Under the pieces are notes generated by a model. The model was not told the origin of the DNA. It worked only from the letters and a program-made list of their open reading frames with translations, and searched no databases. Below are positions 1 through 7,013 of a DNA stretch of 64,000 nt, piece by piece; within the stretch, counting starts at the first letter, position 1, and each line of letters opens with the position of its first letter. The DNA lies in NCBI RefSeq assembly GCF_025562715.2, contig NZ_JAPFCC010000001.1:4052501-4116500 (forward strand), given 5' to 3'. This stretch comes from Endozoicomonas gorgoniicola. Lineage in GTDB: Bacteria; Pseudomonadota; Gammaproteobacteria; Pseudomonadales; Endozoicomonadaceae. A program made the translations under genes and the position numbers.

Positions 1-1
1 A

Positions 2-1441
2 GTCTGCAAGGCCAGTCAATTTGGTTACGTAGTGGAAGATATCCCACCAGGTAGCGACCTGACATTAATAATAAACCAGGCTCGTACCCAGCCATCACGG
101 ACAAAAAGAGCAGCCTGGCAGGCAGATGCTAGCGGTTCTGGCTCCGATGAGCCATGGTATGACATCATTCATCAGTCGATGGTTACACCGCCGCCACCTT
201 CAGAAAACTCCAACAGCGGCTCTGGCTCCGATGAACCATGGTATGAAATCATTCATCAGTCGATGGTTACACCGCCGCCACCTTCAGAAAACTCCAACAG
301 CGGCTCTGGCTCCGATGAACCATGGTATGAAATCATTCATCAGTCGATGGTTACACCGCCGCCACCTTCAGAAAACTCCAGCAGCGGCTCTGGCTCCGAT
401 GAGCCACGGGGTAGAATGATTCATGAATCAATGGTTACAGCACCGTCACCACATTCAACATCACCAACCATTCATTATGACGATGATGATGAAGACTTTC
501 ACACAGAATACCGGGCAACTGACTCAGGAACCGGAGAGGCTGATAAATATTCAGCAAAAACAACACAGGACGGGATAACCCTACCCAAAAAAATACTGCT
601 TATTCTTCCAAAGTCTGACAGGCCTTACTTAATGACCGGCCCGATCAAAATTAATGATTATGCTTTGAAAATCTGCAGCCCCCCTGAAGAAAATGACGGC
701 TCGGAAAGAAGCTTTGCCGATGTCAAACCTGCCACAGTGAAAATAAAAACCAAATCTGAAACTGACGCCCCTCCTTTCTTTTCCGTAACAGGACAAGGAC
801 TGCTTTACATGTCCGGTATTACGCTGGACGCTACAGAAGTACAAATACGCTCTTCGTTAATTTACGCTGACAACTCCATGGTATTTATTGACTGGTCAGA
901 TATTATCCTGACATCGTCGAGATCATCTCAGTCAAATAAGTCGATCCTGAGCCTGAAAGGCGGTGCATCGAACATGCTACAGGTAAGGATTTCCGACTCC
1001 CGGCTGTATAATGGAATAAGCAAAGGGCGGCTTTCAATGATAGAACCCTCGACTCCCGGAAAGCTGACTACAACAGCAAAACTCTTTGTATCAAACAGCC
1101 TCGCCTATGTAACCGAAAATACCAGCGAATTTGAAGGGGGTTCTTTTACGAAAATCACAAAACGCGATTTCAAAACATACACCTCTGCCTCCCCTGATTT
1201 CTACACCTATGTTATGCAAAATTGTCCAAATCGCCCCTGGTATCTGATGTCTAAAAATGATGGCTATGGAAGTATGCTTGAGACAATAGACGACATAAGT
1301 TGTCTGAAAACCTATGGTGCCAGTTTTTATTCAGTACGCAATTCAACGCAACAGGTAAATAACACCGCCCCTGACCAGGGAGCCAGACCTCTTACACTCT
1401 TAATCACTGCGACAGCACTGATCCTTGCAAAAAACCTGTAA
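2..1441 (+). CDS. exported repeat and beta-helix-like hypothetical protein, 5' end outside window
   Basis: The frame is open to the left edge, so this is the 3' part of a longer gene; a GTG at 32 is only the first possible internal start. The visible protein begins with about 120 residues of 28-residue repeats (GSGSDEPWYEIIHQSMVTPP-type), then an acidic stretch. From about residue 190 follow short hydrophobic-polar beta-rich strands (ILLILP, LLYMSGITLD, VQIRSSLIYA, VRISDSRLYN) that look like a parallel beta-helix or pectate-lyase-like fold. It ends in a hydrophobic tail (LTLLITATALILAKNL) without a following basic anchor. The general style resembles the split surface protein at 21515-25523. 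I recognise no catalytic motif, and function is unknown. A surface or secreted role is inference. Confidence 0.6.
   Translation, partial: VCKASQFGYVVEDIPPGSDLTLIINQARTQPSRTKRAAWQADASGSGSDEPWYDIIHQSMVTPPPPSENSNSGSGSDEPWYEIIHQSMVTPPPPSENSNSGSGSDEPWYEIIHQSMVTPPPPSENSSSGSGSDEPRGRMIHESMVTAPSPHSTSPTIHYDDDDEDFHTEYRATDSGTGEADKYSAKTTQDGITLPKKILLILPKSDRPYLMTGPIKINDYALKICSPPEENDGSERSFADVKPATVKIKTKSETDAPPFFSVTGQGLLYMSGITLDATEVQIRSSLIYADNSMVFIDWSDIILTSSRSSQSNKSILSLKGGASNMLQVRISDSRLYNGISKGRLSMIEPSTPGKLTTTAKLFVSNSLAYVTENTSEFEGGSFTKITKRDFKTYTSASPDFYTYVMQNCPNRPWYLMSKNDGYGSMLETIDDISCLKTYGASFYSVRNSTQQVNNTAPDQGARPLTLLITATALILAKNL
131..466 (+). repeat. 84-bp in-frame tandem repeat, four units
   Basis: Units begin at 131, 215, 299 and 383. 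Each is 84 bp and encodes 28 residues (SGSGSDEPWYxIIHQSMVTPPPPSENSx). Units 1-3 are nearly identical and unit 4 is diverged in its second half. Because the length is a multiple of three, copy-number change would keep the frame. Confidence 0.9.
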
Positions 1442-1636
1442 GCCAGCCATCAATAAACAGCCCCCGGGAAAACTGTAAGAAAAGTAATATTCGTCACCTC
1501 CCAATCAACCCCATGCTGCCCGAAACTTCGGGAATAGTGGACACTGACTTTTTTAGCCACAGGGAAAAATCCCTGCACTTTTTCGTCTTGTCAATATTGA
1601 AGATTTATTATCTTTCCGGATAATAAGCGGACGGAA

Positions 1637-1652
1637 ACACTACATCTTGTGT
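1637..1652. promoter_or_regulatory. NrdR-box-like site upstream of nrdD
   Basis: ACACTACATCTTGTGT is a near-palindrome that fits the NrdR box consensus (acaCwAtATaTwGtgt), placed about 70 bp before the nrdD start. NrdR boxes usually come in pairs about 31 bp apart, and I could not find a convincing second copy, so this is a single-box candidate. Confidence 0.5.
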
Positions 1653-1724
1653 CTCCACAACCAACGCACCACAACCAGATGATTCCCTTCATCATCTCAA
1701 CCTGATATTCCGGAGAAGTTCTCA

Positions 1725-3842
1725 ATGACCGAGATCATCAAACGCGATGGCTCACGCCAACCATTCGACGCAGAACGTATATTCAAAGCTGTCGTACGCG
1801 CGTTGAATGATGCTCATGTTAAAGACGACACTTTTTCCCGATTTGTAGCGTCTAAAGTAGCCAGCACCTGCGAAGGTCAGAAGCAGGTCGATATCTATGA
1901 TATCCAGGATCTGGTAGAAGACCTGCTGATGAGCAGCCCCTACCATGATGCTGCCCGCAAATACATCGAGTATCGTCATACCCGTGATATTGCCCGGGAA
2001 TCACGTAACGCTCTAAGCAAAGATATTCTGAGCATTATTAATCAGGATAACGATGAACTGCTGAATGAAAACGCGAACAAGGATAGTAAGATTATTCCAA
2101 CCCAGCGTGACCTGCTGGCAGGCGTTGTAGCGAAGCACTATGCCAAGCAGCACATTCTGCCAAAAGACATTTCAGCGGCTCATGAACGTGGTGAAATTCA
2201 TTACCACGACCTGGACTATGCGCCTTTCTTCCCAATGTTCAACTGCATGCTGATCGACATTGAAGGCATGATGACCAAGGGTTTCCGCATGGGTAATGCG
2301 GAAATTGAAACACCCCGATCCATCACAACCGCCACTGCGATCACCGCACAGATCATTGCCCAGGTATCCAGCCATATTTATGGCGGTACCAGCATCAATG
2401 AGATCGACCGGATTCATGCGCCTTACGTCACGAAAACGTTTGAAAAACACCTGAAAGAAGGTATTCGCTGGATTGGCGATGAAGCCAAAGCCCGTGAATA
2501 CGCCATGGAGCGTACCGAGAAAGACTGTTTCGACGCTTACCAGGCATTGGAATACGAAGTAAACACCCTTCACACAGCTAACGGTCAGACACCGTTTGTC
2601 ACCTTTGGCTTTGGTCTGGGAACCAGCTGGGAAGAGCGACTGGTGCAGAAGTCGATTCTGAAGAACCGCATCCGTGGACTGGGTCGTAACAATAAGACAC
2701 CTGTCTTCCCTAAGCTGGTGTTCGCTATTCGCAAGGGCGTCAATTTCAGCAAGGACGATCCAAACTACGATATCAAACAACTGGCTCTGGAATGTGCCAG
2801 CAAGCGCATGTACCCGGATATCCTGAACTACGACAAGCTGGTTGAAGTGACTGGCAGCTTCAAGACACCAATGGGCTGTCGTTCATTCCTGAGTACCTAT
2901 GAAGAAAATGGCCAGCTGGTACACGACGGTCGTAACAACCTGGGGGTTGTCTCCCTTAACCTGCCTCGTATTGCCATAGAAAGTGACAGTGAAAGCGACT
3001 TCTATAAGCGTCTTGATGAGCGTATGGAACTGGCAAAAGCCGCCCTGATGACACGCATCAAACGTCTGGATAATGTTCAGGCAAAAGTGGCGCCTATCCT
3101 TTATGTTGAAGGTGCTTGCGGTGTTCGCCTGAAGCCTGAAGATAAAATCAGCGAAATCTTCAAGCATGGCCGAGCCTCTATCTCCCTCGGTTATATTGGT
3201 ATTCACGAAACCATTAACGCCTTGTATGACAACGGACATATCTACGACAGTGAAGAACTGCGCCAGAAAGCCCTGTCGTTAATTGAATACATGCGTGGTC
3301 GTGTAAATGAATGGAAAGCAGAAACCGGCTATGGATTCAGCCTTTACTCCACCCCCAGTGAAAGCCTGTGTGATCGTTTCTGCCGGCTGGACCAGAAAGA
3401 GTTCGGTGTTATTGAAGGTGTCACCGATAAAGGTTACTACACCAACTCTTTCCACCTGGATGTTGAAAAGAAGGTCACGCCTTACGACAAGGTGGACTTC
3501 GAGATGGATTACCCGATGCACGCCAGCGGTGGTTTCATCTGCTATGGAGAATTCCCGAACCTGCTGAATAACATCAAGGCTCTGGAAAACGTCTGGGACT
3601 ACACCTACGACAAGGTGCCATACTATGGCACCAACACACCCATCGATACCTGCTACAGCTGTGGTTACGAAGGTGAGTTCAACGCCACCAGCCGTGGTTT
3701 CGAATGTCCACAGTGTAAAAACCGGGACTCTGAAAAAATGTCTGTAACCCGTCGTGTTTGTGGTTACCTGGGTCAGCCTAACAGTCGTCCGTTCATTAAA
3801 GGTAAGCAGGAAGAAGTGGTACGCCGCGTTAAACACCTGTAA
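1725..3842 (+). CDS. nrdD: anaerobic ribonucleoside-triphosphate reductase
   Basis: Class III, oxygen-sensitive ribonucleotide reductase, which makes dNTPs from NTPs during anaerobic growth using a glycyl radical. The 705 residues match the family (712 in E. coli). The N-terminus carries an ATP-cone (KRDGSRQPFDAERIFKAV). The C-terminus has the four zinc cysteines C643/C646/C661/C664 (CYSC...CPQC), followed by the radical loop RRVCGYLG with Gly680. The ATG at 1725 has GGAGAAG seven bases upstream. nrdG, its activase, follows after 68 bp, separated by an attenuator-like hairpin. Regulation is probably through NrdR at the upstream box. Confidence 0.97.
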   Translation: MTEIIKRDGSRQPFDAERIFKAVVRALNDAHVKDDTFSRFVASKVASTCEGQKQVDIYDIQDLVEDLLMSSPYHDAARKYIEYRHTRDIARESRNALSKDILSIINQDNDELLNENANKDSKIIPTQRDLLAGVVAKHYAKQHILPKDISAAHERGEIHYHDLDYAPFFPMFNCMLIDIEGMMTKGFRMGNAEIETPRSITTATAITAQIIAQVSSHIYGGTSINEIDRIHAPYVTKTFEKHLKEGIRWIGDEAKAREYAMERTEKDCFDAYQALEYEVNTLHTANGQTPFVTFGFGLGTSWEERLVQKSILKNRIRGLGRNNKTPVFPKLVFAIRKGVNFSKDDPNYDIKQLALECASKRMYPDILNYDKLVEVTGSFKTPMGCRSFLSTYEENGQLVHDGRNNLGVVSLNLPRIAIESDSESDFYKRLDERMELAKAALMTRIKRLDNVQAKVAPILYVEGACGVRLKPEDKISEIFKHGRASISLGYIGIHETINALYDNGHIYDSEELRQKALSLIEYMRGRVNEWKAETGYGFSLYSTPSESLCDRFCRLDQKEFGVIEGVTDKGYYTNSFHLDVEKKVTPYDKVDFEMDYPMHASGGFICYGEFPNLLNNIKALENVWDYTYDKVPYYGTNTPIDTCYSCGYEGEFNATSRGFECPQCKNRDSEKMSVTRRVCGYLGQPNSRPFIKGKQEEVVRRVKHL

Positions 3843-3859
3843 CTACAGCCCATGATGAC

Positions 3860-3886
3860 AAGCGGCATCTGGTCAGGTGTCGCTTT
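3860..3886 (+). terminator. hairpin between nrdD and nrdG
   Basis: An 11-bp stem (AAGCGGCATCT with AGGTGTCGCTT, two G-T pairs) with a 4-base loop is followed by TCTTATT. It may be a leaky terminator reducing nrdG relative to nrdD. Confidence 0.4.
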
Positions 3887-3910
3887 CTTATTAACACAGA
3901 CACAGCCCTT

Positions 3911-4402
3911 ATGAGATACCAGCGTTACTACCCTATTGATGTCGTCAACGGAGAAGGCACACGGGCAACCCTGTTCGTCAGTGGTTGCGAACACTTTTGC
4001 AAAGGCTGCCATAACTCCACCACCTGGGACCCGGATTCCGGCATCCCGTACACCGATGAGTTTGAACAGAAAATCCTGGACGACCTTGCCGATGAGCGGG
4101 TAAAGCGAGATGGACTTTCTCTGTCTGGTGGTGATCCACTATTTCCGGGCAATCTGGATAATATTGAACGACTGGTCAGCAGGGTAAAAAGTGAGTTGCC
4201 GGACAAAGACATCTGGCTCTGGACTGGCTACACCCTTGAACATCTCAGCCCTAAGCAAAAAGCAATTATCAAACACGTCGACGTGCTGATTGACGGTAAG
4301 TTTGAAGAAGACAAGCGCAACCTGAGCCTTCCCTGGAGAGGTAGCAGCAACCAGAGGGTTATGCGACTGGTGAACGGCAAACCGGATTCTTATATTTTAT
4401 AA
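3911..4402 (+). CDS. nrdG: anaerobic ribonucleotide reductase activating protein
   Basis: Radical-SAM activase that generates the glycyl radical on NrdD. The 163 residues compare with 154 in E. coli. The iron-sulfur motif CX3CX2C is at C26/C30/C33 (SGCEHFCKGCHN) and the SAM-binding SGGDP motif lies near residue 74. The N-terminus MRYQRYYPIDVVNGEG is typical. It lies downstream of nrdD on the same strand. Its last six bases overlap the 3' end of the convergent reverse-strand gene at 4397. Confidence 0.97.
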   Translation: MRYQRYYPIDVVNGEGTRATLFVSGCEHFCKGCHNSTTWDPDSGIPYTDEFEQKILDDLADERVKRDGLSLSGGDPLFPGNLDNIERLVSRVKSELPDKDIWLWTGYTLEHLSPKQKAIIKHVDVLIDGKFEEDKRNLSLPWRGSSNQRVMRLVNGKPDSYIL

Positions 4403-4801
4403 ATCATCAGTATGATCTTGAACGGGGTCACACTGATGCTCTTTGCCAAAACCAAAACTTTTTACTTCGCTGATGCGTACCAAACCATTAAATTGCAAAG
4501 CAAAACCATCCACCTGCTCATTCAATATCTGCCCGCGAAAGCTTATAAACATCGGCTGGTAAGGTTTGGATAGATGGGCTTTGTAGTAATTCTGCATTTC
4601 TCTGCCTGCCCAGTCGAAACTGACCCAGTAGGTTTTATCAGAAGAGCAGGGAGAAAAAGTGTGAACTTCGCCACCCCAGATATAATGCCCATGGAAAATT
4701 TGTTCGGTGACCGGTTCTGCCTGAATCTCTTCTGCCCCGCAAAACACCGAGAACAATAGCGCAGGCAAAACGCTGCAAAATAAAGATCCATCAATAAGCA
4801 T
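4397..4801 (-). CDS. small exported hypothetical protein
   Basis: 134 residues with a signal-like hydrophobic N-terminus (LFCSVLPALLFSVFCGAEEIQAE). No good lipobox is present: Phe precedes the only candidate Cys. The mature part contains HGHYIWGGEVHTFSPC and KTYWVSFDWAG. This pattern (GHY...V.TF.PC....YWV) recalls the small beta-barrel domains of NlpE/HslJ-type envelope proteins; the assignment is tentative. It starts 9 bp after the zinc peptidase gene, so the two are probably cotranscribed. Confidence 0.65.
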   Translation of the reverse strand: MLIDGSLFCSVLPALLFSVFCGAEEIQAEPVTEQIFHGHYIWGGEVHTFSPCSSDKTYWVSFDWAGREMQNYYKAHLSKPYQPMFISFRGQILNEQVDGFALQFNGLVRISEVKSFGFGKEHQCDPVQDHTDDL

Positions 4802-4810
4802 TGGGATTCC

Positions 4811-5494
4811 CTACCGCCTCAGAATGATCAACCACCTACCAAGATTCAGCAGGCTCGCTAACGCTGCGGCAACATAGGTATAAGCAGCCGCTTTCAGCAC
4901 TGCCCGCGCCCCCAGCAGATCATTCCCGGTCAGATACCCTTCTTCCAGAATCGGCATCGCCTTGTCAAAGCTGGCATCCATTTCAACGGGCAGGTTTTTG
5001 AACTGCACCCATACGTTCGCCAGCATGCCTGAGATACCAATTAAAACCGTTAAGATCATACTGTGAGGCACACGGGTCAGGGCAAAAATAATCGGCGACA
5101 CCAGTAAAGCCATCACACTGAACCGTTCGATGGCCATGGCGGTACGAATACGTTTTTGCCGCTTCATGAAATCAGGGTTTTGTTCTTTATGCTGAATCGC
5201 ATGGCCGGTTTCGTGGGTTGCAACAGCAACGGCTGCCACAGACTGACCATCGTAGTGTTGAGGTGACAGGGAAATTATTTTTTCTTCAGGGTCATAGAAG
5301 TCTGCCCCCATTGCCCCGCGAACCACTTTTACCCCGTCAAGCTGAAAGCGTTCAACCAGGTGTTCCGCCAGTTCTCCGCCCGTACCCTGCAGGTCTTTAC
5401 GCCACTTGCCATAGCGTTTCAGGGTTGTCCTGATCCAGTACTGCGGGCCAAAGATCAAGACCAGTATCAACAACCCGAACAGAACGTAAATCAC
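4811..5494 (-). CDS. membrane-bound neutral zinc metallopeptidase (YugP-like)
   Basis: 227 residues. An N-terminal membrane segment (residues 1-17) precedes the soluble part with the zinc motif H94-E-T-G-H98 in ATHETGHAIQH, then three more hydrophobic segments (about 120-140, 143-160, 205-224). This architecture matches the Zn_peptidase_2 (PF04298) family. Substrate is unknown. A 39-residue hydrophobic open frame lies 20 bp upstream and the exported hypothetical 9 bp downstream, which suggests a three-gene reverse-strand operon. Confidence 0.85.
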   Translation of the reverse strand: MIYVLFGLLILVLIFGPQYWIRTTLKRYGKWRKDLQGTGGELAEHLVERFQLDGVKVVRGAMGADFYDPEEKIISLSPQHYDGQSVAAVAVATHETGHAIQHKEQNPDFMKRQKRIRTAMAIERFSVMALLVSPIIFALTRVPHSMILTVLIGISGMLANVWVQFKNLPVEMDASFDKAMPILEEGYLTGNDLLGARAVLKAAAYTYVAAALASLLNLGRWLIILRR

Positions 5495-5514
5495 TCCCTG
5501 TCTCCCTTTCCCTG

Positions 5515-5634
5515 TTAAACAGCCGCTTCGCGAATCATGACCGCCAGAGTTTTCAAAACCACCAGCAGTAATATCAGTCGCGGTGCCCAGTGCATATCTC
5601 TTATATCTTGAATAAAGCGTTTGATTAACATCAT
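5515..5634 (-). CDS. candidate 39-residue membrane peptide
   Basis: An open frame starts at an ATG ATG pair, preceded five bases upstream by a G-rich stretch (GGGGGGC) that could serve as ribosome binding site. The peptide has a basic N-terminus (MMLIKRFIQDIRDMHW), one hydrophobic segment (LILLLVVLKTLAVM) and a short tail (IREAAV). It ends 20 bp before the zinc peptidase start. No family recognised; supported by composition and position only. Confidence 0.4.
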   Translation of the reverse strand: MMLIKRFIQDIRDMHWAPRLILLLVVLKTLAVMIREAAV

Positions 5635-5765
5635 TATGCCCCCCGCATCACTGGCAGAGTAGCACAGTTTAAACAGGAACTGGACGCTCATACTTCATAG
5701 CACCTTCCGGGGGAGCTGCTATGGTTTACACCCTCGGAAATAATTCATGAACGCAACTGGTTGGT

Positions 5766-7013
5766 ATGATGGTTTCTCCAATGTTTAGTACGTCAGCACT
5801 TTTCATAGTGTTTTTATTGGTAGCCTCGATGCCAGCATTCGCAACACCTCCCACTAATGCAGAACTTGCCTTGCTGGGTACGGCACTCGGTGACCACAAA
5901 GGTGAGCATAATTACAAAAAGAAGCCTGATCAGAAAGGGAACGTAAATTCTTTATTCACCGATGATACTCAAAAAGCCGCAGCCATCTTTGCTTTTTTGT
6001 CAGAGTTTTATACAAAAAAATGTAAACACATCAACATGGTCGAAATGGCTCGTTTTCAGTGTTTTATAAAATTTCCAAAAAATCAGCGTTTTGGCTTGAT
6101 GATGGAAGGCTCTCCTGAGATCAACCTGACCGGCTATGGGGTTGATCATGCACGACTGTTGAAGCGGTTTTATAAAGGGTTTGAGCAAGGCAGCATAAAG
6201 AATTACAAGGACATACTTCAGCTTTCTGGCACCTGTATCAAAGGGAATACCGGCTCCTGGGGTAATGGCGGCTGTATGGGGATCGCCCCGATAGTTGGTA
6301 TTCTTGATAGCAACCCATACATTAGTGATCAGGATTTTGTCAGCCTTGTCACACAGGTGGTTCAGGTTAGCCATAATCATCCTCAGGCAATATCCTCCGC
6401 AATCGCTATAGCCCTGGCGGCAAGAAGTAGCATTGAATACCGAACAACCGATGCAATGGAAAGACCTGCACGCCGTGCTTTTGCACAGGCCACTATAGAA
6501 CGCATTCGTGCGCACGTCAGTGACAGCAGTTTCCTGAAATGCCTGAAGGTTGTTGAAAACTATGTCGGTACCTCTTCGCATGACGATATCTCTTCGCATG
6601 GCAGAGCAATGTCAGAATTAAACCAGTATCTTCCCCCAAATGACCGAAGATATAACCCCCGGAGCAGAGTGTTACAGGGCAGCTGGGGGCCCAGTTCGGC
6701 AGCAGCCGTTTTACATTTTTTCTTCACTGAAACCGAAACTCAACTGGAGCTGCTTCAACTTGTTGAGCAGTTTACTTCTGATCAGGACACTGTTGGAGCT
6801 ATGTTGATGGCCCTCAGTGCCCTGAGGGAAGGTGGGTTCAGGCACGATGAATTTAATGCTGATGAGCTACAAGGGTTGCTGAACTTTTTTCCACCATGGG
6901 TCAGGATGAACCGGAATGCCAGTGACTACCTGACAGACAATGCCCCGGGTACTGCCACTGATGCTTGTACTTGTGCTGGTGCCTGCGGTTGTGCCACTGG
7001 CTACGAAAAGTAG
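5766..7013 (+). CDS. exported ADP-ribosylglycohydrolase (DraG/ARH)-like protein
   Basis: 415 residues. A signal peptide (core ALFIVFLLVASMPAFA) makes it an exported protein. The ATG at 5781 would give a more typical signal than the ATGs at 5766 and 5769, and no clear ribosome site decides. The mature part carries the DraG/ARH landmarks in order: LALLGTALGDHKGE, the metal-binding TDDT near residue 61, GNGGCMGIAP near 170, SHNHPQAIS near 203 and the C-terminal DQDTVGA near 345. In the family these residues hold two magnesium ions and remove ADP-ribose from proteins. DraG relatives are normally cytosolic, so export is unusual and hints at action in the periplasm or on a host (inference). The C-terminus is a cysteine-rich tag (C401, C403, C407, C409) shared with the convergent neighbour, whose stop codon abuts this one. 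Confidence 0.75.
   Translation: MMVSPMFSTSALFIVFLLVASMPAFATPPTNAELALLGTALGDHKGEHNYKKKPDQKGNVNSLFTDDTQKAAAIFAFLSEFYTKKCKHINMVEMARFQCFIKFPKNQRFGLMMEGSPEINLTGYGVDHARLLKRFYKGFEQGSIKNYKDILQLSGTCIKGNTGSWGNGGCMGIAPIVGILDSNPYISDQDFVSLVTQVVQVSHNHPQAISSAIAIALAARSSIEYRTTDAMERPARRAFAQATIERIRAHVSDSSFLKCLKVVENYVGTSSHDDISSHGRAMSELNQYLPPNDRRYNPRSRVLQGSWGPSSAAAVLHFFFTETETQLELLQLVEQFTSDQDTVGAMLMALSALREGGFRHDEFNADELQGLLNFFPPWVRMNRNASDYLTDNAPGTATDACTCAGACGCATGYEK

Noticed and set aside
131..466. CRISPR-like array
   Set aside because: The 84-bp units are contiguous, in frame and without unique spacers; this is a protein repeat.
1570..1625. Second NrdR box or FNR site in front of nrdD
   Set aside because: The sequence one NrdR spacing upstream (1606-1621) does not fit the consensus, and TTGTCAATATTGAA lacks the second FNR half-site.
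2172..3836. Long open frames antisense to nrdD
   Set aside because: They mirror the codon structure of nrdD and have no ribosome sites or domains.
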